A DNA stretch of 64,000 nt from NCBI GenBank assembly GCA_033439265.1, contig JAVTVX010000017.1, positions 1,645,001 through 1,709,000 of the forward strand. Direction: 5' to 3'. The DNA is from Dillenia suffruticosa (Eukaryota > Streptophyta > Magnoliopsida > Dilleniales > Dilleniaceae). Shown here piece by piece: positions 11,701 through 23,900 of the stretch (position 1 is its first letter; each line of letters begins with the position of its first letter). The translations under genes and the position numbers were made by a program. The notes beneath the pieces are model-generated. The model was not told where the DNA came from. It saw nothing but the letters and a program-made list of their open reading frames with translations, and ran no database searches.

Positions 11701-11836
11701 TTAAATACACCTACTTCATCTCTTCCTTTCCTCCCCACCACTCCATTTCTTTCTTTTCTCTTCCTCCTTCTGTCTCCCTAGTCACTCTTTATTTCTTTTT
11801 TCTCCGCTCTTTCTACCCCAGTAGTCCACTCCAAAA
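11701..11836 (+). promoter_or_regulatory. Core promoter and pyrimidine-rich 5' leader of the SAUR50-like gene
   Basis: A TATA-like TTAAATAC at 11701-11708 lies 129 bp before the start codon. It is followed by a long CT-rich leader, typical of SAUR genes. A TGTCTC auxin-response core is present at 11771-11776; since it probably falls in the leader, its function is uncertain. Confidence 0.45.
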
Positions 11837-12151
11837 ATGGCTATCAGGAAATCAAACAAACTAACCCAAACTGCAGTTATCAAGCAAATTCTCAAGAGAT
11901 GCTCTAGCTTGGGTAAGAAACAGGGTTATGACGAAGGTGATCTTCCTGTTGACGTCCCAAAAGGACACTTTGTTGTCTATGTTGGTGAAAACAGAAGTAG
12001 ATACATTGTTCCAATCTCATTCTTGACTCATCCTGAGTTCCAAAGTCTTCTCCGACGAGCCGAAGAAGAGTTTGGGTTTGATCATGACATGGGACTTACC
12101 ATCCCTTGTGAAGAAGTTGTTTTTCGATCTCTGACTTCCATGCTGAGATGA
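11837..12151 (+). CDS. SAUR-family auxin-responsive protein, SAUR50-like
   Basis: An intronless 104-aa protein, the usual SAUR length. Residues 1-30 form the basic amphipathic start ([20 protein letters not shown], then RCSSLGKK). The SAUR core follows at about 38-100, with [20 protein letters not shown], the [14 protein letters not shown] block, [20 protein letters not shown] and the closing FRSLTSMLR. All core motifs are intact. SAURs are early auxin-response proteins; studied members bind and inhibit PP2C.D phosphatases, which activates plasma-membrane H+-ATPase and cell expansion. The [13 protein letters not shown] form and the lack of a C-terminal extension place it in the SAUR50/51/54 group. 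It lies about 9 kb from the FPP gene, convergent to it, in the same order I recall for At1g19830-At1g19835. The start is the only ATG that keeps the full conserved N-terminus. Confidence 0.95.
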   Translation: MAIRKSNKLTQTAVIKQILKRCSSLGKKQGYDEGDLPVDVPKGHFVVYVGENRSRYIVPISFLTHPEFQSLLRRAEEEFGFDHDMGLTIPCEEVVFRSLTSMLR

Positions 12152-13230
12152 AAATTTGGTGAAAAAAAGGCTCAGTAGATGTTAAGGCTTTGTTTGGAGG
12201 AGAAAATGGCTTAAAGAAGAAGCTGCTTCGCTGCTTCTCTTGTTTTTATTTTCTCTGGTTTTTCTTTTCTTTTTATCTTCTTTTTTTGGGAGTCTTTACA
12301 TGACTTCAGTGACTATGACTAAGACCCAAATGACCATTTTATTTGGGCTATATTTGTATATTACGAGGTTTGAAATTTTCCTCACGGTGGTGTTTGGTTG
12401 TAACCCTGTGAGAGAACTAATATCAATTATATCTGGGTTCTTCCTTTAATCTTATTCATCTCTCTCTCATGTTTTGAGTGACCATAGATGAAGCCAATTA
12501 TCCAAATAAGCAGTTAACTGTTGGATTATCAATTGAAGTGGTCCATTAGGCAGAATAGAAAACTTTCTTTATACAGAAAAGATGGCTGAGCCTGACATAA
12601 CTAATCATAGGAACTCGTTGAAGGATGATAATCATCACAATATTGAAAATATGCCTTTTGATTTAACCAGGCAGACGATTATAAAGTGTTAGAATGGTAA
12701 TTATCAAGTAACCTTGTGCTTTCGGTTCCTCTCGGGTCCTTCAACTTAGATTTCCAAGTCTTGTTTTGAGGCCTTTTACTGCCCTGGAGTAAGATTCAAT
12801 AGAATATTTGTAGCATATTATTGATCATATTTGTTGAACAATAAATATAATATTATATGCATCAACATTTTAATAACTTCCGGTTTTGAGTATTCACTGT
12901 GCGTTTTATACATGACATATGTCCGAATTGACACTCTAGGTTTTCTTTTTTTTTTTTTTTAAACTGTACCCCTTCAAGTCTAATGTATGGTGATGTAATT
13001 TAAAAAAATATATATATATAAATAAATAAATAAATAAATAGAGAAAAAAACACTAGTTGTTTCTTTCTTGCCTGATCTGATCCTATTAAATATGAAATCA
13101 GCTGTTTCCAGCCATTATTAATCTTGATCATCTCCTTCTATTCAGATGTGCTGGCGTGGTATTTAAAGTCTTATGCAAGACGACTATCAATTCGCCATTA
13201 TGGCCCATCTGGTAGTGTTGCAGTCGGCGG
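12152..13230. other. 3' flank of the SAUR gene and AT-rich spacer
   Basis: The 3'UTR is T-rich with no clean AATAAA close to the stop. SAUR mRNAs often carry DST instability elements; I see only a weak partial resemblance (CAGTAGATG at 12173) and do not claim one. A short A/T repeat tract lies near 13,000-13,040. No gene seen. Confidence 0.35.
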
Positions 13231-13425
13231 GCTCCTTTTTTTTTTATTTTTTATCTTGGTTCGGTCACGATACCTAATATCTAGAATTTTATCGATTAAT
13301 CTTGATCGATCGATGTAGAGTCTATTTTTTAGAGCGACTCTCTCAATATTATTTTTTTCGTATCCAGAAAAATTTAAACTCCTAACCTGATTAAGAGACG
13401 TAAGTGCTCATCTCAACTACACAAA
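13230..13425 (-). mobile_element. Diverged SINE-like copy, minus orientation
   Basis: Begins with a T-run at about 13234-13245, then blocks in the same order as the intact copies: TACCTAATATCTAG, CGATTAATCTTGATCGATCGATG and AATTTAAACTCCTAACC. No target-site duplication was found, so the borders are approximate and it is probably old. Confidence 0.5.
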
Positions 13426-14999
13426 CAAATGTTACTTGGAGTCTTTGATCTTTAGGGGTAAGGAATGCACAAGCCTCTATTTGACTCACTCTTTACTTGC
13501 AATTTTGTGTTTGTTTACTTAATTTATCCGTGAATCCATTTGGAGCAAGCAAAAAATTAAAACATTAATGTTTTGCCAAGCATAAATGATATTAGTAATT
13601 TTCTTTTGTCCCAATAGTTACTGGTACTTGGGACTCTTGAACTTGGACGGTGAATTACACAAATCTTGCTCATTCAAAATTTTGCATAAGACTATATTCA
13701 TACTTCAAATAATTTACCCATCCAAGAATTCATAATATATATATATATTTATAAGAATTTAAAACTGAGATTATCAAGTTAAGAGATGGGATTTGTATCA
13801 CTAAACTATTTTTTGGGACATCCAAAATTCGTAGCATGTCAATTCACTACCATTACATTCATTTGTAAGCCATGTTATTTTTTATCTAATGATGTATAAT
13901 TTCTGTCTAGACCTATAACATGGGTTATTAAGTGCTTCATATTTGATGTGAATCTTAAAATATAACATTTCTCAAATTTAGTTCGAACATTTGATGAAAC
14001 AATAATACAGTTCGCATTATTCTTGGATGAAACATAATCAGAAGGAGATGAAAAAACAAGGATTTTCCGTAATTGGGTGTTGATCTATTCTATAATATTT
14101 AGACCTCTTACGTCATTCATGGCTTTTTGGAATGCAGTCCAGTCTTCTGCGAATTTGTCAGTATTGACTCGCTATTGGTTAATTTCGGGGATTGGACTTT
14201 CGAATGGCTGGCACATGCCATGCAATTACTCATCACCATACATGGCTAGGCCACTTCCCATCTGAACTGGTCCTGGATAGCATTGATTATAGGCCTTCAA
14301 TCAAATGGTCCAGCCAAGGGAAAAGGAAAATATCCGTACTGACCGGACGCTCACAACCGCTGGTTTTATGTACCTTGACCTAAATGCTATCCTGGCCGGT
14401 GGAGATTGCAATGTGAACAGGAATCAAATCAACTATAAGTTTTCCATGGATGGACGGTAGGTAATCGAGTTAATGTATAAAGATACATGAGAAAAATGGG
14501 ACTCTACGAGCTCTCATTCATTAAAAAAATGGTCCGGTAGAGGCAGTGTTCGAAGTTTAAATTAATAATTGTAGTTCAAATTGGAGATTTTACCATAAAA
14601 GGAGATTCTCATAGTCACGTCTAAAGGTTAGAGATCCTCCTAATCACGAGATGGCAACGCTTGTCCCGCTTTTCTTCCTTCTTTATTGTTATGAGAATTT
14701 CGGGTCTATTCAAACATTGACATTGATGGGATTTAGAAGCCTAAACACGAAGTTGTTCAAGTGATGACACATACTATATACTATAGATCATTTCCAGCCT
14801 CTCATTTTTCTTTTTCCTTCCATTTTTCTAAAAGAAGACACAGGGAAAAGCATTAGCACCTTCTTGTGTTCGCAAATATTAGGAAACAATAGACCCCTTC
14901 TCTCTCTTCACCCGTATTGGTAGTACAAATTTATGCAGTATCAGCTTTATATCGTGGTAGGGCCAAAGAGCAGCAAAGGCTGTCTCTTGGTTTAATAAG
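13426..14999. other. Spacer, no gene recognised
   Basis: 14,090-14,420 is more GC-rich and holds overlapping 60-codon frames that match nothing I know. The rest is AT-rich. Confidence 0.3.
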
Positions 15000-15012
15000 A
15001 AAGAAGTCCCAA

Positions 15013-15042
15013 AGGTCCACAAAAAAAAAAAAAAAAAAAAAA
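15013..15042 (+). mobile_element. Tail-only retroposon insertion (AGGTCCAC plus about 22 A)
   Basis: A 30-bp insert lies between two copies of AAAGAAGTCCCAA (15000-15012 and 15043-15055). The insert is eight unique bases and a pure A-tract. This is what an extremely 5'-truncated LINE or SINE insertion would leave. Replication slippage is less likely given the 13-bp flanking repeat. Confidence 0.6.
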
Positions 15043-15055
15043 AAAGAAGTCCCAA

Positions 15056-17060
15056 CTTGTCTTTCAACCAACTGTGAGGTTAGCCCTCTAAGTGGCTCTC
15101 AGCCACAGTTTGAGGACACTGACCCAGAAAAAGAGCCCTCTTTGTTGCCTTTCCTAGTCCCAATATGATCTCTTAAGCCTTTTTGGTTTATTTTTCAAGA
15201 CATAAAAGCTTTATTTTTGTCTGCACAGCTCTGTTTCATTCTATATCTTGTTAGGCCTATAGCTTCATTTGTATGTGTGTATAGTTTTATGTCAAAGACT
15301 ACGCTATTAGGCTTGAAATGTGTGATTTTGTTTGTTAAGAAATAGGCGGACAAAGAATGAGTTATATCTACCATAATGTCAAGGCAGGAAATCTTTGAAT
15401 TGAGGTAATTCCAGTCTCTTGGTTCAAAATTTTGGGGAAGGTGCTTTTCACCTGGGATTCCATTTTTCTTCACCTGAGTTAGACTATCAAGTCCCACGCG
15501 TTTTAGGAAACTTTCTGTGTCTCCTTCTTATGGGAATATTGACTACTGTGGGATGCGTGAGTGTCGTGGATTGACTGAAATGCCCGTAGACATCGCCTTT
15601 CCATAGTTTTCCTTTATGAAAATTCTTTCCTCTGTCCAAAGGCATTGTAGCTAACTGGTTTTATTTGACATTCAAGGCATTGAGGCGAAGGAATAGGACT
15701 CAAGCCCAGGGACTTAAGCCTATTTTTATGTTCTACTGAGAAGTTGAATGATCAAGATTTATATTGACGACCCATTTGATACAAGAGTAGTAAAAAATTT
15801 ATAAACTAAAATGGTTAAAATTTAAACAGAGAGGAGTTAGATATGTTGTTTATTCATTTAATTAGCATATAAAGAGGAAAATACAAACGAAAAGGCCCGC
15901 TTGGTGTACTGGGGGATGATTTCATGGAGGGTGGAACTTGAAACCCTTGACTACTGTTACATTGATCTTTTGTGTGTGTGTGTGTGTGATTATATGCGGG
16001 TAATACCCCTAAATTTAATATGGAGGTGAGTTCAGTGGAACTAATTTGGCGCTGATGGTGGAGGTGAGTTCGATAGAATGAAATTGGATTTAACGGAATA
16101 GATCTAGGGCATTTATGAGAATTTAATTATAACCTTAGAATTTGACTGTTAATGTGGAAAATTTTTATTTTAATAAATACATTGCAGTGGGGGATTGAGT
16201 TAATTGATATGGGTTTTGGGTATTTATAAAATATTAAATATTATACGGATAGGAACATGAAAATTTAGGAAATCAAATATTCAATTAAATTATTATAATC
16301 AAATTATTAATAATTTATTCAAATACAATATTCTCTAATCATAGAGACGTATTTTGTAAACAAAATTGTGAAATTTTTTAATCAAATCCAACACTATTTC
16401 ATGCATGGGGGAATTGTTAAAGATTTTGTTTGGTGAGGTTATAATTCTGGGCTTGTCGTTGAGAAAATTGTCCAAGTGTTAATAAATCTATAGCATGATG
16501 GGCCAGCCTTGATTGAAAAGAAGACAAAGTTCACAAGCCTAACAGTATCATAACCAAAGAAGGTTGTTGACCTTCGCATCCGATTTAGAAGAAGAAAAGA
16601 AAATCGGATTTGAGTGTTCGAGAACAGTGGTTTACGGTTGGTTCAAATTGTTTCTTTATTGTTCTCTGCTATTCCCATGTCTTTGCTGTTCATGTTGTTC
16701 AGTTTCACTATCAATTCATTCTTCGGCATTGGGTCCAACACTGGACGTGGAATGATGGTACATAATTTATATTTCAACAAAATTAAAAGTGCATAATTGA
16801 TATAAAAGTATATCCTTTTAGCACTTTAAAGAACGGATTAGGACTTCTCAATTCTGATATATGACATGCACGTGAGAGTTTCAAATCAAGTAGCTTAAAT
16901 GTCACATTATGTTCCTCTCCAAGCTGTGTAGCACAATCTTTTAGGGGAAACACACAATATCCGGTGTCAAATCGTACTTAACCACGGTCCTCTAATTACG
17001 GGGAAAAATTAAATAATGGGGTTGTTTTTGGCATTGTAGTCTGATCCTTCATTGGCCTTA
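15056..17060. other. AT-rich spacer with weak 38-bp duplication
   Basis: GGAGGTGAGTTC occurs at 16022 and again at 16060, inside two loosely similar 38-bp units. A (TG)n run lies at about 15971-15988. No gene seen. The open frames near 16,564-16,796 and 15,195-15,497 have no family resemblance. Confidence 0.35.
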
Positions 17061-17067
17061 GATTGGG

Positions 17068-17116
17068 TGGGGGGGGGGGGGGAGGGAGCGAGAGAGAGAG
17101 AGAGATAGAGAGAGAG
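17068..17116. repeat. G-run joined to (GA)n
   Basis: About 14 G in a row followed by interrupted GAGAGA repeats. It is one of several such compound tracts in this window. Confidence 0.7.
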
Positions 17117-17929
17117 ATTGATTTTGATTTACCCTTTGCTTACGAATTATAGAAGAGACAATAAAGAAACTTGTAAGAATTCTAAGCATAACAGGGGACA
17201 CACAGTTTTTCTTCAGATTTGAAGGGAAGATGTCTAATAGTGAAGAAGATAGAAGAATCCTAGTGGCTTTTTTGTTTTTTGCACGGTTGATATTAGTCAT
17301 CTCTACCACCTTGTGTGATGTTTGTTTCCGTATATGTGGTGGTTGACATGTTATTGTTTCAAATTTTATTTCTATAATAATACATTGTTTTTCTTTATTG
17401 TTATTATTCCTTCGTTAGAATTAGGTGATGGACATGCGAGAGCCACTGGTGTTGGGTGGTGGCTGTGCTGTAGGGTATACCTGTTGGGTTACATTGAATT
17501 CTTTTATTCATCGTTCTGTGAGTTGTTCCTATTCCAATCTCCTTTTCATCCTTCTAGTTATAGTTTTTTTTTTTTTCTTTGTTAAAGATGAGGCCCATGA
17601 GTTTCTCATTATCAAAATTCGAATATGCGGTTTGTAGGGTGAAAAATTATTTACATTAGACAAGGAAAAAAAAATCATGAAGTCTTCTCCCCGGAAAGCG
17701 AGAAATTAAAGGTAGAACCATCGGGGGGTAAGTTGGTAAATTACCCGAGTAAACTATGAATCTTCTGCACAACGTTTGAAAAAACTCCCAATATTTTTCG
17801 AAGCAGACAGTAGGCAGAGACTGAAATGTGAGGTTTGGTTTAAATCTGTGAATGGCTTTGAACGCTGAGGGTGCAAAAACCAGAAAGAGTACTGTGCCCA
17901 TCCCAAGAATAAGTGTGAATTTGATTGGG

Positions 17930-18315
17930 TTTTTTTTTTTTTGTTTCTTTTTTCCTTATAAAAAAAATCTTATCAAATGGGATTTTTTTAAATCTCCTAA
18001 AAAAAAGGATTTTTTTTTTTAAGAAGGAAAAATTTTTAAATAGTTTTTCCAGAAATTTATATTTTTTTATTTCATTTATATTTTTACATAATTATTTTTA
18101 TTTCATTAATATTATCGTTTAAATGATACAAAATTTCAAATATACCCATTAATTTTTAACTTTTAACTTTATTTCAAGAGTAAAAAATAATAAAAAAAAT
18201 TAATTACTTTATTTCAAAAATTTAAAAACCAAACAATTTTTAATTTTTTTAAAAGTAATTAATTTTTATTAAGAGAAGATAAATCAAAAAAATATCCTGC
18301 TAAACGAACACCGAG
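17930..18315. mobile_element. AT-rich non-autonomous DNA element candidate (family shared with 49.1-50.0 kb)
   Basis: It ends TAAACGAACACCGAG. The right part, read on the minus strand (ATCTTCTCTTAATAAAAATT, then AATTACTTTTAAAAAAATTA), resembles the right end of the element at 49.1-50.0 kb. The block with TTTCATTTA and AAATTTCAAATAT at 18070-18145 recurs at 49280-49325. The left end is blurred by a T-run at 17930-17942. No transposase is present. Confidence 0.35.
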
Positions 18316-18869
18316 TAAGCGTAGGGAAGTCAAAATACTTTGTCTCTCTATTTCTCCCTTTTTTTAATACTTCTAGAGCAATAATTTTGGGGTTTTTTAC
18401 GAGTCCTTGAAATTTTCATGGGTTAGTAACAATTAGATTTTTATTTAATTACCATTAATTATTCTATCATATTTTAATTATTGAATGAAAATTCAAAAAT
18501 CAAAAAAAAATTCACGAAATAATAAAAAACTCAAAAATAGATTTTGAGAAATAGAATGCAATGCTGGTGGCATGTTATTAGTATTAGAGGACCGAAGAAC
18601 AGTTTGTATTCATTCATTCAGTTATTTATTTTGAGAAGGTGCAGGAGATTTTAAATTTCATCGTATGTATGAGAGTTTAGGGGTAGGGTTATTGTGAGAT
18701 TTGATCATTTCTTGCAAGATTACACAATATTAGGGCTTGTTTAGTTATAAATCTATTTATTTTTTTCTCATGAAAATTATGTACAAATTTTGGTCCTACA
18801 TTTTGTGTAGTTCAAGAAAAGCATTAATAGAGAGGAAAATGTGACATCCCTTCACCGCTCCTCTTTCTT
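18316..18869. other. AT-rich spacer, no gene seen
   Basis: No open frame with family resemblance or recognisable element was seen. Confidence 0.35.
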
Positions 18870-19060
18870 ATTTTTTTGTTTTCATTATCGGTATATGACA
18901 TTTATCCGATTAATTCAGTTTAAATACTATATGACCCATTTTGGGGTTATCATTTTTAAATCCTTTTTTGTTATTTTCAAAATTTGAAATCGAAACTTCT
19001 AATTAAAAAAATAAAATATCCGATCATTCAATTCAGAAAAATTTGAAACCATCTCTCTTT
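18870..19060 (-). mobile_element. Diverged SINE-like copy, minus orientation
   Basis: T-run at 18871-18877, then CCGATTAATTCAG, ACTATATGACCCATTT, a CGAAACTTC block and CCGATCATTCAATTCAGAA. The order matches the copy at 29816-29964. The flanks show only an imperfect duplication. Confidence 0.55.
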
Positions 19061-19802
19061 TATGCACAAACCTCCACAACCCTCCCCCTTGTGGTCTATG
19101 GCTCCCCCCCCCCCCACATGATCTATGTTTGACCCATAAACAATACACTTTTGTCCCTCTTCATTTAGGATTCAAATTTAATTCTTTGGAAAATTTTGAA
19201 TTCACAGTTCTTAGGAGTTTTAGTTCTGTGATTATTATATTCACATAATAAATTATCGAAGGATCAACTCATAAATTTATTTTAAGAAGACGAAATATAA
19301 CATAAATGCTATACCGTGATTTCTTAGTGATGGGATAATTGACCCCACGGTTTGGGCCTGCACTTGTTGTTTCGTACTCCTAGACCAGACCCCTTATGTT
19401 TCACGTTTTTGGGGGCAGAGTGAGCGTGAATACGTTTGTCTGCTCCTCTCGGGATTGACTTCCCAACAATACGTTCCCTCTTATATTGCACAAATTATTT
19501 GGGCGTGACCATGCATGCGAAGACAGCCAAATAGATAGTTTTTTAGATTTGGTCGGTGCAAATTACCGTTGGATCACTTGGGAGAGAAACAAAAAAAAAA
19601 AACAGAAGGGCAACTATTAGATCCGCCTCAAGCACCACTCAACTAACAGTGGGGCTATAAGTCATTATTTAAAGTTCCCAAACAAGTTCAAAAAATAATG
19701 TTAAATGGACTAAATTTTCTGTTTTAGTCCATATTAATTTTAATTAAATATTTTTTTGATTTTATTAAAAATTGATCGGCACATAATGATGCAACTGTCG
19801 AT

Positions 19803-19990
19803 TAAATTTTTTTTTCACTGATCAGTATTTGGATTTTGCCCGACTAATACAATTCGAGAACTATAGGACCCATTAAAAAGTTGGTTTTCTCAAATCTCAT
19901 TTCTCCATTTCCCATGGCTCAAATTCGAGACCTGTGATTAAAGGAATGTAGTACCTTACCACTCTATTCAGAGGAACCGCTGAATACAAA
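19803..19990 (-). mobile_element. Diverged SINE-like copy, minus orientation
   Basis: T-run at 19808-19816, then CCCGACTAATACAATTCGAG, ACTATAGGACCCATT and a B-box-like block (minus strand GGTCTCGAATTTGAG) with an A-box-like TGGTAAGGTAC further out. No target-site duplication was found. Confidence 0.5.
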
Positions 19991-20037
19991 ATTGTACTTT
20001 TGATCAATGTTATATTATTGCAAGTTAAAAGGTACAA

Positions 20038-20112
20038 AGTCTCTCAAGGATAATTCAAGCGGTAGACTTTTATTCCGTTTAGTTACATCTTTTTATACCA
20101 AAAAAAAAAAAC
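20038..20112 (+). mobile_element. Short retroposon, 75 bp, with ACC(A)n tail
   Basis: Flanked by a perfect 14-bp duplication, GTTAAAAGGTACAA, at 20024-20037 and 20113-20126. The insert ends TTATACC followed by about 12 A. The ACC-A(n) ending is the same as at the LINE 3' ends at 9630 and 41240, so it is probably a severely 5'-truncated LINE tail. Confidence 0.8.
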
Positions 20113-20126
20113 GTTAAAAGGTACAA

Positions 20127-20924
20127 TAAGTTTCATGGATTATAGGGTAGCCATAGAGCTTGGCTTGGCTCCCGGGTATGTTTTTGGGGGTAGTTGCAGC
20201 CCAGAGCCGTTGTAAACAATATATGTCTCTGGTATGGGCTTAGCTTAGCATCGAGCGACAAGGCCCACACAGTGATTCTTCGGCTTGCATCTCTGTAAAT
20301 TTCCCTAGACTTTAAGAGCCTTGCACTGCTCTATGGACCATTTTCAGGGTAAGTTCAGGCTTCAATTATAAACCTTAAGAATATTTGAAGGGAATAATAT
20401 TATTTTTTAGGGCTCAATTTCACTATTTTATTTTCAAATTAATCTTAATATGTCAGGATAATTTTAGAGAAAAATTGAGAATAAGAAAGACAAATGATTT
20501 CTCCAGGAGCTTGCCAATGAAAATAAATGGAGTGAAACTGTTATCACACGAACAGTTCATATAATGTAGATTGTTTTTGTGTCAGGTGCTAGTACACGGG
20601 AAAAAAAAAACGCTTACATAAAGGTACCGGTCCAAAGAAAAAGGTATGAGCATATGGAGATCATATACAGCCATTTCTTACAATAAAAACTGCCCAGGAA
20701 CTGTCCTCCCAGGATGGGGGTATCGTGGGATCTAGTTTCACTTTACATGCATAAAACTCCATACATCTGATTTCAACATCAACAGTAGTCTGATTCCCCA
20801 AGATGTAGCATGCTGTTTGCCTCTCAAAATTGATCTAGCATGGCAAATCAGAGGCATTTTGTATCTTCAATCAGCCTTCTTAACAAGTGATTGATTGATG
20901 ATTATATGTTTGCAAGCTGCAAAC
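20127..20924. other. Spacer and 3'UTR of the FPP gene
   Basis: The 3'UTR of the minus-strand FPP gene must lie here, probably within about 20,600-20,924. No unambiguous minus-strand AATAAA close to the stop could be fixed. Confidence 0.3.
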
Positions 20925-23900
20925 CTAATAGTCATTCTTTCCCTTGGAGGAAAAGAATCTGCTAAAACCACGTTTCTCAGGTGTTGGGGTTGAAGATGCA
21001 GAAGAGGAGTTGGACTTGGTAGGCCTGTGTGAGTGCTTCGATCGGACAGGTGACCTTGTGAGGTTTGTTTCACCATCTGATGGGCTATATGGAGCATTGT
21101 ATAGATCCACTGGGGACTCAACTCCAGTCCCTTGTGCATTAGCAGAAGTTGCACTGTCCATCTCAGAATGATCATCGTCTTGCAAGTTTATCCCACTAAT
21201 GGTTGGTTCGTCAGTGAAACCTTCACCCTTCTGACTCCTCTCATTATGAAGAGATCCCATTGATTCCGCTTGAGGTCGCAAAGCTTTCAGTTGCCTGCCA
21301 AGAAGAAATATGGTTTCTTGACACTCGGCTAGCTTTTCTGCAGCAGCTGCCAACTCTCTGTCCTGCATGTGAAAAAGTCCAGTTTCAGCTTATGAAAATT
21401 TTGTACAACTTCTGGAGTCACATTTACAGGGGATCCTATGATTTTGTCTGAAGATATAGTAAGTGGCAGAGGAAGTAAACAATAAGAAACTGTTATGATA
21501 ATATCCTAAGAAGGGAACAGCTGTCACAAACAATTATGTTCAATAACAGAATGAGAAGCAACATAACAGTAAGAAACATAATAGGATGGTCTCACCTGTT
21601 TGGCCTTGTCATCAGTGTCTGCTTGGCAATTCTCGTACCTGTTCGAAATCAACACACTGAGTTATGGCATTTAACAACATTATGAACAATCCATCTGAAC
21701 TTGAACAATGACCCTTTCATCTTAAAAATGCATGGCAAAAAGAATGAGAGCTGTAATATGAAGAAGAACCGCATCCTCTTTGAATATTCATTTATAAGGA
21801 ACATGAGGAACAGAGAGACCAAGCAGAATACGTAAAGGCATAGTGATGGGGTATGTTTCCATTTGAGAATTTGATAGAAGCAACATGTATGCCTTTAATG
21901 TTCAACATACATAAAGCTAATGCATAAGTGAAAAGGAAGGATCGGTACTAACCTTTGCAATTGGTCCTGAAGATCCTTGCATCTGGCCAAGGTATCAAAA
22001 TGATTGCTCCTCTCTTGTTGAAGCTCATTGTCCAAAGCTTCTATTTTTGCTTGCAAAAGGTTTACTTGAGTGCTTAAGTCCTCTGCACGTGTTTCAAGAG
22101 ACTTGTATGACTCAGCCATGCATTTTAGCTGTGTCTCCGCCAAACTGTTCATCTTTTGAGCACAGGATAGTTGTGATTTGACTTCTGCAAGGGCTTGCTC
22201 AGCTTCCTGCAATTGAGACTTTGTGCACTCCAGATTTTCTGTACATCGAGCCAAATTCGCCATCAAAATGTCTTTCTCTGATTTTAACTGTTCAAATTCC
22301 TCCAATGAGCTTTTGCCAGTAGGATTTAGTTCAAATCCTGGAACTAAACCCCTTCCATGGGGAACCTCCGGATCAGAACTAGAATCAGACAGGTGCGTGC
22401 AGCCATTGGAAGATTTCTCTTCAGCCAAACTGTCCTGAACTGACTTATTCTCTGGCAAAGCTACCTTGTCTATGCAGTCCGATAGATTAATTTCTGCTTC
22501 ACATCCCTTGCATCCCATGACACTAAACCGGAGCTCACTTGCTTTAGCTAAAACATGAGAAAGACTGGTTACAAAATCGTGCAGACTTGCATCAGAACAT
22601 AGAACTTTATCAAATGTTGCCGAGAAGTCCTTAATTTTTTGAGTTAGCCCATCCTCACCAGCGGATGAGTCCTGCACTACCAGGGCTTCCTTTCCAAGAA
22701 ACAGTATAAACTCATGAATCTGAGTTAAAGCATCTGCCAGTTCTTTGCTTATACCACCATCCCAAGTTTGAGAAACCTGTTGTTCATCAGTTTCACCAGA
22801 ATCCAGTGCACTGGCCTGGAGATCGCTATCAGTTTCAGCAGAGTGTGTTTCAGAGTGCTGCATGGTGGTGCCGCGTTTGTCGTGCACAACATGCTTAATA
22901 TCGTCGAAAATTTTCTTCATGTCAGCATCATCAGAGACGGACCCCAATAACCGGGCAATCCTTGATTTGAGATTTGATGGGGGAAGCTCCAGATCATTTT
23001 TAGGACTCATTGCATCTGCTGACAGGTCCATACCTGGAAGATGACATTTCTCAGGGGTACCTTCAACCAAGGCATCATCATTCACAACTTCAGATCTCTT
23101 GTTTGAACTGTCTGATACCAACAATGCTCCACTTGAATCAGCAGATAAACATGCCAATTTCTCCATCTCCAAGAAATCATCCATAAGTTCCAAGTGATTT
23201 GCACTATCAGCCTTGTTGGATTTCTCAGCATTCTTTACCCTCTTCAAGTTGGAGAAATCAGAGACCGATGCTGTAGCCCAAGATTCAGAACAACTCATGT
23301 TGTCATCATTTCCATCCTCAGACATGTTGGCCAAGCTTGGAACACTGTTCTGCTGACTACCGTTCTGCATCTCTGCTTCTAGGCTTTGAAGCTTGCTAGC
23401 TGTCTTTGCATATATATTTCTTGTAGACTGCAGTTCACTATTACGCTTTGCCAAAGCTTCTTTTAGCATCTTTGTTTCTTCTTCCATTGCCAAGAGACGC
23501 TCTGTGAGGAACTCATTCTCTTTCGTGAACTCAGGCATTGAACGCACATGTGGGCTAGATGGTCTGACAGGAGACCTCCTCACTCTTGTGTCTCCGTATT
23601 CTCGACCTAAACTCTCAACTTCTATCCTCATTTGTTGAACTGCAGCAGCACTAGGCAATCTCTTCTTAACAAGACCCCGCAATCTTTGACACTCTGCTTC
23701 CAGCTTTGCTATTTTTTTCACACCTTCCAGATGATGCTTGTTGGCTACTTCTGCAGACTTCATGCTCATGTTCTTCTCCTCATTGCGGATTTCGAGTTCT
23801 TTGGCCACTATATGGAGTTCATATTTGAGTGAATTTATTTCCTTTTCACATGACTCAATATTGTTCTTTAAGATTTCGATTTCCACCTCAGCTTGTGACT

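Noticed and set aside
11493-11864. 123-codon plus frame overlapping the SAUR start
   Set aside because: Covers the promoter, G tract and CT-rich leader in another frame. It is a composition artefact.
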